A stretch of 64,000 nt of DNA, taken from the NCBI GenBank assembly GCA_030827125.1, contig JAURFD010000001.1, positions 62,001 through 126,000 of the forward strand, given 5' to 3'. Position numbers and translations under genes: made by a program. Positions 56,873 through 64,000 of the stretch are shown here, in pieces; positions within the stretch are counted from its first letter, which is position 1, and each line of letters starts with the position of its first letter. The notes under the pieces are model-generated. The model saw only the letters and a list, made by a program, of their open reading frames with translations. It did no database searches and was not told the origin of the DNA. This DNA comes from Candidatus Nanopelagicales bacterium (GTDB lineage: Bacteria; Actinomycetota; Actinomycetes; S36-B12).

Positions 56873-58813
56873 CTAGGCGTCCAGGCCCACGCCGCGCATG
56901 ATTTCGCGGACGAAAGCCTTGATGCCGCTGGGCCACTGCGGGTGCGTCCCGTCACTGACGAAGTACTCCGGGTTGTCGACCGACACCGAATACCAGTCGG
57001 CGACAACGGCGTTGGGGTAGTCCTGGACAACCACGGCGATGAGTTCGTTGTTCGGTTCCATCCAGGGCCGAGGCACATTGGTGTTGACGATCACGACACG
57101 TTCGCGATCGCTGAGGATGTCGAGCATCTCGCGGAGTTGGTCCTCCGTGACGATGCCGTTGGTGCCGGTGTGGATGACAACCGTGGGGGCCAACAACCCC
57201 TTCTTGGTTAGCTTTTGCACCCGCTCAAGGACCCCGGAAGCCTGGCGACTCACTTCGGCATCCACCTGAGTCTGGTCGATTTTGGCGATGAGTTGATCGG
57301 CGATGCCCAGCATCACCGAGTCGCCGATCGCGGTGACCGCACCGTTCTCGTTGATGGGCAAACCGTCCTTCGAGGTCTGCCCCGTGGGCTTCGTCGAGGA
57401 CGAGCCTGACCCGTCGGTCGTCGATGACGGGGCAGGCGTCGGACCGGTGCTGCTGGTCGGATCATCGATGAGTCGCTCGGAGGGACCGCCATCGTCAATG
57501 CCGATGGCCGCGGCGACGTCATCGGGGATCTGTTCCTCGGCGGGCTTGGCGGTGGCGAGGCCGGCACCGATCAGGCCGAGAGCGGCAATAGAGACGGCAC
57601 TGCCCGCGAGTACCCGCCGACCAAGGTACGCGCGGTCCTCTGGATCGGCTTCGCGCCACTGGGTGAAGAAGCGGCCGATGGCGCCACGACGAATGGGAAT
57701 CTCAACGTAGCGGTAGGAGAGTTCTGCGACGACGAAGGTGAGCCCGAGACGCAGCGCGAGGTTGGCGAATCCCTCAAGGGGGATGTCCAGGACGGGACGG
57801 GTGATGACGAAGATCGGCCAGTGCCATAGGTACAGGCCGTAGGACCGCTGGCCGATGTAGCGCCACGGCTGGGAGCCGATCACGCGACCGAAGGGCGCGC
57901 CCGGGTGGCTTGCGGCCGCGATGAGGATGACCACGAGCACGGACAGGATGAGGAAGCCACCCCGGTACATGAACGGGGAGTACTCGCCGACCTGCCAGAA
58001 GAACCAGATGACACCGAAGAGTGCTGCGGCGCCGATTGCCGTGATGATGGCCCGCGCGCCCACCGTGAGACGCGTGGAGAGTCGACCGGGGCGCCAGACC
58101 ATCGCCAGGGCGGCGCCCAGGAGCAGGCCCATGACGTGGGTATCGGTGCCGAAGTACGCACGGCTGGGATCGGCCTCGAGCGGGAAGCCGTTGGAGACGG
58201 ACAGGAAAATCATCCACAGCGTCGACAGGATCGAGCCGCCGAGGGCGACCCAGAACACCCCGCGTCGTCCGCGCCAGCGCATGAGCACGACGGCGATAGC
58301 GGGCCAGATCAGATAGAACTGCTCTTCGACTGCCAAAGACCACAGGTGCTGCAGGAAGGCCGGTCGGCCGATGGCCTCAAAGTACGACTGGTCCGCGACG
58401 ATGTACCACCAGTTGGTGACGTAGAACAACGACGCGAGGGCGTCCGCACGGAACGAGGCCGCGGAGTCGCGGTAGATGAAGGCGGTGGCCGCCCCGACCA
58501 CGATGAGGACGAGGATGAGGGCGGGGAGCAGCCGGCGGGCGCGTCGGATGTAGAACTGCTTGAAGTCCACCCGGCCCGACCGATCGAATTCCTCGACGAT
58601 CAAGGTCGTGATGAGGAAGCCGGACAGGACGAAGAAGACATCGACGCCGAGGAAGCCGCCACGCATCCAGGTCTGGTCGCCGTGGTAGAACAGCACCCCG
58701 AGCACGGCGAGTGCGCGTACGCCGTCCAGGCCGGGCAGGTAGCCCATCTCGCCGGCCTTGCGGCCGCGGTCCAGATGCCAGGGACGGCGATCGGTGATCT
58801 GGTCGGTCGCCAC
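56873..58813 (-). CDS. OafA-type acyltransferase fused to an SGNH domain
   Basis: A 646-residue membrane protein. The acyltransferase-3 part (about 20-390) has about ten spans, LPGLDGVRALAVLGVLFYH with the conserved His, GGFLGVDVFFVLSGFLI, and SLAVEEQFYLIWP. A Ser/Thr/Pro linker follows. The extracellular SGNH domain (about 475-646) has AIGDSVMLG, HTGTNG and DGTHPQWPSG. Such proteins O-acetylate or otherwise acylate surface glycans. The GTG at 58813 is chosen for GGGGAGAGGGG upstream; an ATG at 58864 would add 17 residues. It lies downstream of ccr on the same strand. Confidence 0.9.
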   Translation of the reverse strand: MATDQITDRRPWHLDRGRKAGEMGYLPGLDGVRALAVLGVLFYHGDQTWMRGGFLGVDVFFVLSGFLITTLIVEEFDRSGRVDFKQFYIRRARRLLPALILVLIVVGAATAFIYRDSAASFRADALASLFYVTNWWYIVADQSYFEAIGRPAFLQHLWSLAVEEQFYLIWPAIAVVLMRWRGRRGVFWVALGGSILSTLWMIFLSVSNGFPLEADPSRAYFGTDTHVMGLLLGAALAMVWRPGRLSTRLTVGARAIITAIGAAALFGVIWFFWQVGEYSPFMYRGGFLILSVLVVILIAAASHPGAPFGRVIGSQPWRYIGQRSYGLYLWHWPIFVITRPVLDIPLEGFANLALRLGLTFVVAELSYRYVEIPIRRGAIGRFFTQWREADPEDRAYLGRRVLAGSAVSIAALGLIGAGLATAKPAEEQIPDDVAAAIGIDDGGPSERLIDDPTSSTGPTPAPSSTTDGSGSSSTKPTGQTSKDGLPINENGAVTAIGDSVMLGIADQLIAKIDQTQVDAEVSRQASGVLERVQKLTKKGLLAPTVVIHTGTNGIVTEDQLREMLDILSDRERVVIVNTNVPRPWMEPNNELIAVVVQDYPNAVVADWYSVSVDNPEYFVSDGTHPQWPSGIKAFVREIMRGVGLDA

Positions 58814-58883
58814 CGTCGCCCCTCTCCCCGGTTCCGTGTCCCGCGATTTGCCGGCCCGGGTCATCGTACGTGGGGGAGGGCGC

Positions 58884-60221
58884 TCAAGCCCCGGCGAAGC
58901 GGTTGATCTCGGTCAGGTGTCGCGCCCGGAACTCCTCGTCGCGGACCCCGAGGCCGGCCTCAGGGGCCAGCGCCAGCACGCCGACCTTGCCCTGGTGGAG
59001 GTTGCGATGCACCTCGTAGGCGGCCTCACCGGTCTGCTCGAGTGGGAAGGTCTTGGACAGGGTCGGGTGGATGAGGCCCCGACTGATGAGCCGATTGGCC
59101 TCGTAGGCCTCCCGGTAGTTCGCGAAGTGGGACCCTACGATGCGCTTGAGGTTCATCCACAGGTAGCGGTTGTCGTACTCGTGCATGTAGCCGCTGGTGG
59201 ACGCGCAGGTGACGATGGTGCCGCCCTTGCGGGTGACGTAGACGCTGGCACCGAAGGTTTCGCGCCCGGGATGTTCGAAGACGATGTCGACGTCGTCACC
59301 GCCGGTGAGCTCGCGGATCCGCTTGCCCAGGCGCTGCCACTCCTTAGGGTCCTGGGTGGTGTCGTCCTTCCAGAAACGGTAGTCCTCCGCCCGCCGATCG
59401 ATGATGAGGTCGGCGCCCATCGCGCGACACAGATCAGCCTTCTCCGGGCTGGAGACGACACAGATGGGAATCGCGCCGCCGTTGACCGCCATCTGGGTCG
59501 CATAAGACCCCAGGCCGCCGGAGGCTCCCCAGATGAGGACCACGTCGCCCTGCTTCATACCCGCGCCATTGCGGGAAACGAGTTGACGGTAGGCGGTTGA
59601 GTTGACGAGACCGGGGGAGGCGGCCTCCTCCCATGTCAGATGCTTGGGCTTGGGTAGCAGCTGGTTGGCCTTGACCAGCGCCACCTCGGCCAGGCCACCG
59701 AAATTCGTCTCGAAGCCCCAGATGCGCTGCTCCGGATCCAACATGGTGTCGTTGTGGCCCAGTGGGCTCTCCAGCTCGACTGATAGGCAGTGCGCGACCA
59801 CCTCGTCGCCGGGCTTCCACGTGTTGACGCCCGGTCCCACCCTCAACACGACGCCGGCCGCGTCTGATCCGATCACGTGATAGGGCAGGTCGTGCCGCTT
59901 GGCCATCTCGTGGCTGCGGCCGTAGCGCTCTAGGAACCCAAAGGTCGAGACCGGCTCGAAGATCGAGGTCCAGACCGAGTTGTAGTTGATGGAACTGGCC
60001 ATGACGGCGATGAGCGCCTCGCCCGGGCCAAGTTCGGGCACCGGGACATCGTCGAGGTGGAGGGAGCGCCGCGGGTCTTTGTCGCGGGACTCCATCCCGT
60101 CGAACATGTCGACCTCGTTCTTGTGGACGGTGATCCCGCGGTAGGACTCAGGGATGGGCAGCGCGGCGAAGTCCTCAGCGCTGGCCTGCCCCGACACGAT
60201 CGCATCGCGAATGGCGTCCAT
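58884..60221 (-). CDS. ccr: crotonyl-CoA carboxylase/reductase
   Basis: A 445-residue MDR-family enzyme that reduces crotonyl-CoA with NADPH and adds CO2 to give (2S)-ethylmalonyl-CoA. The nucleotide-binding WGASGGLGSYA is at about 231-241. Counting from the ATG gives Asn81, Phe170, Glu171 and His365, the same numbers as the four residues shown in the Kitasatospora enzyme to hold CO2 in place. Carboxylation is therefore expected rather than plain reduction. AAGGAGA precedes the start. The product is used by the epimerase and mutase genes nearby. Confidence 0.94.
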   Translation of the reverse strand: MDAIRDAIVSGQASAEDFAALPIPESYRGITVHKNEVDMFDGMESRDKDPRRSLHLDDVPVPELGPGEALIAVMASSINYNSVWTSIFEPVSTFGFLERYGRSHEMAKRHDLPYHVIGSDAAGVVLRVGPGVNTWKPGDEVVAHCLSVELESPLGHNDTMLDPEQRIWGFETNFGGLAEVALVKANQLLPKPKHLTWEEAASPGLVNSTAYRQLVSRNGAGMKQGDVVLIWGASGGLGSYATQMAVNGGAIPICVVSSPEKADLCRAMGADLIIDRRAEDYRFWKDDTTQDPKEWQRLGKRIRELTGGDDVDIVFEHPGRETFGASVYVTRKGGTIVTCASTSGYMHEYDNRYLWMNLKRIVGSHFANYREAYEANRLISRGLIHPTLSKTFPLEQTGEAAYEVHRNLHQGKVGVLALAPEAGLGVRDEEFRARHLTEINRFAGA

Positions 60222-60281
60222 GGATTCTCCTTGTGTGGGGGAACGGAGTGCCGCGTTAACGCTCGTTCATGGTAGCCGGTG

Positions 60282-60377
60282 TTACCAGGTGATGTAGCCC
60301 TGGGAACGCGCCCAGTAGAGCGCGAAGACCAAGACTCCGACGAGGATGAGGGGGACGAGCAGCCGGCGTAGGCACAC
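60282..60377 (-). CDS. 31-residue single-span membrane protein (small ORF)
   Basis: Between the epimerase and ccr on the minus strand a GTG at 60377, two bases past the epimerase stop, opens a 31-codon frame ending in TAA. It encodes MCLRR, then an uninterrupted hydrophobic run [17 protein letters not shown], then ARSQGYITW. Codons end almost always in G or C, as in real genes here. The layout (basic start, one span, short tail) is that of a small membrane protein. No family was recognised. It fills most of the 158-base gap to ccr, which supports its reality. Confidence 0.5.
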   Translation of the reverse strand: MCLRRLLVPLILVGVLVFALYWARSQGYITW

Positions 60378-60379
60378 CG

Positions 60380-60832
60380 TCAGTGGTCCCCGGACTGGTC
60401 GGGGGCGGCCTGGACGAGTTCGACGAGGACACCCCCGCAGTCGGCCGGGTGCGCGAAGTTGACGAGCGAGCCGGCGGTGCCGCGCTTGGCCTGCGGGTAG
60501 AGCACGCGTACGCCGGCCGCGCGAAGTCGCTCCGCGGCCTCTTCGACGTCGTTGACGCCGAAGGCCACCTGCTGGATGCCCGGTCCACGCGTGTCGAGGA
60601 ACTTGCCGATCGTCGACTCGGGGTGGAGCGGGGCGAGGAGTTGGAGGTGGCTGTCGCCGACGGCGAGCATGGCCTCTCGGACACCCTGCTCCTCGTTGAT
60701 CTCCTCGTGAACCACGGGGATGCCAAAGGCATGGCCATAGAACTCGATGGCCGCGTCGAGATCAGGTACGGCGATACCGATGTGGTCGATTCGGGTGATG
60801 ATGGGGCCGAGCGCGGCCTGTGCCTCGTGCAT
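60380..60832 (-). CDS. methylmalonyl/ethylmalonyl-CoA epimerase
   Basis: A 150-residue VOC-fold metalloenzyme. It has [19 protein letters not shown] (metal His17), SHLQLLAP and GGVLVELVQ (metal Glu). The stretch GIQQVAF stands where many epimerases have GIHHIAF, so one usual His ligand is Gln. It interconverts the 2S and 2R forms of methyl- or ethylmalonyl-CoA, linking ccr to the mutase. GAGGAGAAGG precedes the ATG. It is divergent from the thiolase gene. In M. tuberculosis the epimerase and fadA4 are also neighbours. Confidence 0.92.
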   Translation of the reverse strand: MHEAQAALGPIITRIDHIGIAVPDLDAAIEFYGHAFGIPVVHEEINEEQGVREAMLAVGDSHLQLLAPLHPESTIGKFLDTRGPGIQQVAFGVNDVEEAAERLRAAGVRVLYPQAKRGTAGSLVNFAHPADCGGVLVELVQAAPDQSGDH

Positions 60833-60898
60833 GCCTTCTCCTCGCTAGGGTGGTTCCATCGTCGCAAGGGGGCCGCGGGGCCCGTCCAGGAGGTCGCC

Positions 60899-62080
60899 AT
60901 GTCCGTGATCGTCGCCGGAGCCAGGACCCCTATGGGTCGACTGCTCGGTTCGCTGAAGTCCATGAGCGCGGCGGATCTGGGCGGCGTGGCCATTGCGGGT
61001 GCGCTGGAGCGCGCCGGTGTGGCCCCGGACCAGGTCGACTACGTCATCATGGGCCAGGTGTTGCAGGCCGGAACCGGTCAGATGACTGCCCGTCAGGCGG
61101 CGGTCAAGGCCGGTATCGGCATGGACGTGCCTGCGCTCACGATCAACAAGGTGTGTCTGTCGGGTCTCGACGCCATCGCCCTAGCTGATCAACTGATCCG
61201 GGCCGGTGAGTTCGACATCGTGGTTGCTGGCGGAATGGAGTCGATGACGAATGCCCCGCACCTTCTCGTGGGGTCGCGCGAAGGCGTGAAGTACGGCGAC
61301 TGGAAGATGATCGACTCGATGGCCTTCGACGGGCTCACCTGCGCGTTCGATCAGTGCGCGATGGGCGAGGCGACCGAGGGCTACAACGCGCGCTACGGAT
61401 TGACCCGCGAGGAGCAGGACGCCTTCTCGGCACGGTCCCATCAACTCGCCGCGGCCGCTCAGGCGGCCGGCGTCTTCGCCGAGGAGATCGTCCCGGTGTC
61501 CATCCCGCAGCGCAAGGGTGACCCCATCGTCGTCAGCGAGGACGAGGGCATCCGGGCTGACACGACGGTCGAGTCACTGGGCAAACTCCGTGCCGCCTTC
61601 GCCAAGGAGGGCACCATCACCGCGGGCAATGCCTCGCTAATCTCCGACGGAGCCGCCGCGGTCATCGTGATGAGCAAGGCCAAGGCCGAGGAGTTGGGCC
61701 TGTCGTGGCTCGCCGAGATCGGTGCGCACGGTGTCGTCGCCGGTCCGGATGCGTCCCTGCACGAGCAGCCTGCGCGCGCGATCGAGCGTGCCTGCGAGAA
61801 GCAAGGCATTTCCCCCTCTGATCTGGATGTCATCGAGATCAACGAGGCGTTCGCGGCGGTGGGTCTGGTGTCGACGAAGCAGCTGGGGCTCAACGAGTCC
61901 GTCGTCAACGTAAACGGGGGCGCCATTGCCCTGGGCCATCCCATCGGAATGTCGGGTGCCCGCATCGTCCTGCACTTGGCCCATGAACTGCGTCGCCGCG
62001 GCGGCGGTGTGGGTGCTGCGGCCCTGTGCGGTGGCGGCGGCCAGGGCGATGCATTGATCGTGAGCGTGCCGACGGCGTGA
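60899..62080 (+). CDS. acetyl-CoA acetyltransferase (thiolase)
   Basis: A 393-residue thiolase. Nucleophile Cys86 is in [12 protein letters not shown], then EINEAFAAV with the active His region and [17 protein letters not shown], and the C-terminal CGGGGQGDA with the second Cys. It can condense two acetyl-CoA to acetoacetyl-CoA, the entry to the ethylmalonyl-CoA route, or work in beta-oxidation. AGGAGGT precedes the ATG. TAGGGT near 60847 is a possible -10. The stop overlaps the meaB start (GTGA). Confidence 0.93.
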   Translation: MSVIVAGARTPMGRLLGSLKSMSAADLGGVAIAGALERAGVAPDQVDYVIMGQVLQAGTGQMTARQAAVKAGIGMDVPALTINKVCLSGLDAIALADQLIRAGEFDIVVAGGMESMTNAPHLLVGSREGVKYGDWKMIDSMAFDGLTCAFDQCAMGEATEGYNARYGLTREEQDAFSARSHQLAAAAQAAGVFAEEIVPVSIPQRKGDPIVVSEDEGIRADTTVESLGKLRAAFAKEGTITAGNASLISDGAAAVIVMSKAKAEELGLSWLAEIGAHGVVAGPDASLHEQPARAIERACEKQGISPSDLDVIEINEAFAAVGLVSTKQLGLNESVVNVNGGAIALGHPIGMSGARIVLHLAHELRRRGGGVGAAALCGGGGQGDALIVSVPTA

Positions 62081-63027
62081 CCGAGTCGGTCGTCGACCTC
62101 GTCGATCGGGCTCGCGCAGGCGAGGCCCGCGCGATCGCGCGCCTGATCTCCATGGTGGAGGATGGCTCACCACACCTGCCCGAGATGCTCGCGGCACTGC
62201 GCGGCGGCGGTTCGGCGTACGTCGTAGGAGTGACCGGAGCGCCCGGCGTGGGCAAGTCGACGGCGACGAATGCGCTGGTGACGGCGTACCGGGAGCGTGG
62301 GCAGCGCGTCGCGGTCCTCGCGGTCGATCCGAGTTCGCCCTTCACCGGTGGCGCGTTGCTCGGCGATCGCATTCGGATGCAGGAGCACGCGGGCGACTCC
62401 GGTGTCTACATCCGCTCGATGGCCTCCCGCGGTCAACTCGGTGGACTGGCCGCGGCCACTCAGCAGGCCGTGCGAGTGCTGGAGTCGGCGGGTTTCGACG
62501 TCGTGCTGGTAGAAACGGTCGGCGTCGGTCAATCCGAGGTGGATGTCGCAGCAACCGCGGATGCCACGGTGGTGCTGCTGGCGCCGGGTATGGGGGACGG
62601 CATTCAGGCAGCCAAGGCCGGAATTCTGGAGATCGGCGACATCCTGTGCGTCAACAAGGCCGACCGCGATGGGGCGGCCAATACGGTGCGCGAGGTGCGC
62701 AACATGCTGCAGTTGGGGGGTGATCGCGACGGCTGGCGGCCGGTGGTGGTGACGTCGGTCGCTGCGCAGGGGCAGGTGGACGATCTGGTTGCTGCGCTCG
62801 ATGAACGACGTGTCTGGCTCGATGAAGGAGATCACCTGGCCATGCGCCGTCGGCAACGTGCCCGCGGCGAGGTGTTGGCCCTCGCCTTGGGTGGCGTGCG
62901 CGCGCGTCTGGAGGAACAGATGCTGGGGGAGGGTGCGGCCGACGTTCACGCTGTCGCTGAGGGCTCGATGACCCCCTACGAGGCAGCAGCGCGCTTGGCG
63001 GCCGAGGATGACAGGATGGGAGCGTGA
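62077..63027 (+). CDS. meaB: MeaB/ArgK family GTPase, mutase chaperone
   Basis: A 316-residue G3E GTPase with Walker A GAPGVGKS (about residue 47), [32 protein letters not shown] and NKAD. It protects and reloads B12-dependent acyl-CoA mutases. The cognate mutase is probably the gene at 49795, 12 kb away, rather than an adjacent mutA/mutB pair as in many genomes. The GTG start overlaps the thiolase stop, and its own stop overlaps the thioredoxin-like gene (GTGA). Confidence 0.93.
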   Translation: MTESVVDLVDRARAGEARAIARLISMVEDGSPHLPEMLAALRGGGSAYVVGVTGAPGVGKSTATNALVTAYRERGQRVAVLAVDPSSPFTGGALLGDRIRMQEHAGDSGVYIRSMASRGQLGGLAAATQQAVRVLESAGFDVVLVETVGVGQSEVDVAATADATVVLLAPGMGDGIQAAKAGILEIGDILCVNKADRDGAANTVREVRNMLQLGGDRDGWRPVVVTSVAAQGQVDDLVAALDERRVWLDEGDHLAMRRRQRARGEVLALALGGVRARLEEQMLGEGAADVHAVAEGSMTPYEAAARLAAEDDRMGA

Positions 63028-63923
63028 CTGACCAGCCCTCCCTGTCCCTGCGCGGAGCCGTCGACCTCGGAGCCCTTGCGAGTCAGCGCGAGGCCGAGCA
63101 AAGGCGCTCGACCGCCATGTCGAGCGCTCCGGCGGGAGTCGTCATTGATGTGACCGAGGCCACCTTCGAACGCGACGTCATCATCCAGAGCCAGACCGTC
63201 CCGGTCGTCCTCGACCTCTGGGCATCCTGGTGCGGCCCCTGCAAGACGCTGTCACCGATATTGGAGTCGCTTGCCGCCGAATACGCGGGCCGCTTCGTGT
63301 TGGCCAAAGTCGATGTCGATGCCGAGCAGCAGATTGCGGCGGCGTTTCAGGTGCAGTCGATCCCCAGCGTCTTCGGGGTCATCGCCGGGCAGCCAGTTCC
63401 ACTATTCCAGGGCGCGTATCCCGAGCCGCAGATCCGGCAGGTGCTTGATGAGTTGTTGCGGGTTGCCGCCGAGAACGGCGTCAAGGGCACGCTCGCGGCT
63501 AGTGAGCCGGATGCGGAGGATGTGACCGAGGCCGCTGGCGAGGTGGAGGAGCCCGACGACCCGCGCTTTAACGCGGCTTTTGACGCCATCGAGGCGGGAG
63601 ACTGGGCGGCGGCGGCGGACGCCTACCGCGCAGTGCTCGCGCAGTCACCGGTCGATGCTGACGCGCAGGCAGGCCTGGCAATGTGCGAGTTGCAGGTTCG
63701 GTTGGAGTCCGGGGGTGAGTCCGGTGCCTTTCGCGACGCCGATGTCGCGGCGGCCGAGGGCGATTGGGCCACGGCGTTCGCTGCGCTGATCGCCGAGGTC
63801 AAGGCGACGGCTGGTGACGAGCGGGAGGCCGCACGTCAGCGGCTTCTCGAACTCTTCGCCATGGCCGGCGATGACCCGGCTGTGCAGCCCGCGAGAGTAT
63901 CCCTCGCCTCCGCCCTTTTCTAG
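63024..63923 (+). CDS. thioredoxin-domain protein with TPR-like tail (CnoX/YbbN type)
   Basis: A 299-residue protein with an N-terminal extension, a thioredoxin domain (about 50-145, active site WASWCGPCK) and an acidic linker. A C-terminal region with TPR-like helices (about 175-299) follows. CnoX-type proteins are redox chaperones that deliver clients to GroEL. The WCGPC site is redox-competent, unlike SXXC forms. In mycobacteria a thioredoxin gene also lies between fadA4 and glgB. It overlaps meaB by four bases. Confidence 0.9.
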   Translation: MTDQPSLSLRGAVDLGALASQREAEQRRSTAMSSAPAGVVIDVTEATFERDVIIQSQTVPVVLDLWASWCGPCKTLSPILESLAAEYAGRFVLAKVDVDAEQQIAAAFQVQSIPSVFGVIAGQPVPLFQGAYPEPQIRQVLDELLRVAAENGVKGTLAASEPDAEDVTEAAGEVEEPDDPRFNAAFDAIEAGDWAAAADAYRAVLAQSPVDADAQAGLAMCELQVRLESGGESGAFRDADVAAAEGDWATAFAALIAEVKATAGDEREAARQRLLELFAMAGDDPAVQPARVSLASALF

Positions 63924-64000
63924 ACCGGCCGCAGCCAGATAGTCGCCAGGGGCGGCAGCGTCATTTCGGCGCTCGAGGGTCGGCCGTGCCACTCGATGCG
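63920..64000 (-). CDS. glgB: C-terminal end of 1,4-alpha-glucan branching enzyme, cut by window edge
   Basis: The last 26 codons of a minus-strand gene read RIEWHGRPSSAEMTLPPLATIWLRPV and a TAG stop. This matches the beta-sandwich end of GlgB (SLPPLATIWL). The stop shares three bases with the stop of the thioredoxin-like gene through the palindrome TCTAGA. Place next to a thioredoxin gene fits the mycobacterial order. The assignment rests on a short piece. Confidence 0.7.
   Translation of the reverse strand, partial: RIEWHGRPSSAEMTLPPLATIWLRPV

Noticed and set aside
58814-58864. ATG at 58864 as the acyltransferase start
   Set aside because: No ribosome binding site or -10 element fits it, whereas the GTG at 58813 has a strong GA-rich site.

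Overview
The window is a 64 kb piece of a high-GC actinobacterial chromosome. Its core gene order (argS, lysA, hom-thrC-thrB, rho, rpmE, prfA, prmC, a Sua5/YwlC gene, wecA/rfe, an atp operon, a PduO-type adenosyltransferase, murA, nucS, an epimerase, a thiolase, a thioredoxin gene, then glgB) follows, from memory, the order Rv1292-Rv1326c of Mycobacterium tuberculosis. Other actinobacterial marks are NucS in place of MutS/MutL, MurA with Asp at the usual Cys position, a long AtpH and an Asn/Arg-rich insert in Rho. Genus cannot be told from the sequence. No transposase, integrase, phage gene or CRISPR array was seen.

Layout. 1-4.4 kb: end of an SDR gene, a lytic transglycosylase and a membrane GTPase in divergent orientation, an Ala/Lys-rich protein and a PAC2 protein. 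4.5-12.7 kb: a sugar island with sucrose phosphorylase and a GH1 glycosidase on one strand, and on the other a CUT1 ABC importer (binding protein and two permeases, no ATPase) and a GH13 alpha-glucosidase. LacI-type palindromes lie in front of the binding protein. 12.9-17.5 kb: a complete long-chain olefin cluster, oleA, oleBC (fused) and oleD, with overlapping ends. 17.5-24.2 kb: a possible structured RNA, a hydrolase/DUF2252 pair, a CPBP membrane protein, an esterase, an MHS-type transporter, tRNA-Arg(CCG), a small membrane protein and a cold shock gene. 24.5-49.4 kb: the conserved housekeeping block. 49.8-63.9 kb: acyl-CoA genes mixed into the conserved nucS-glgB segment.

How genes may work together. 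Thiolase, a duplicated 3-hydroxyacyl-CoA dehydrogenase, crotonyl-CoA carboxylase/reductase, an epimerase, a B12-dependent ethylmalonyl-CoA-type mutase, MeaB and the nearby cobalamin adenosyltransferase make up much of the ethylmalonyl-CoA pathway. The missing steps (crotonase, methylsuccinyl-CoA dehydrogenase, mesaconyl-CoA hydratase, Mcl lyase) would lie elsewhere. The reductase keeps the four residues known to govern CO2 handling. A 31-codon single-span membrane ORF sits between the reductase and the epimerase.

A recurring signal across the window is TANNNT placed 6 or 7 bases before the start codon with no ribosome binding site. This suggests that leaderless transcripts are common in this organism.
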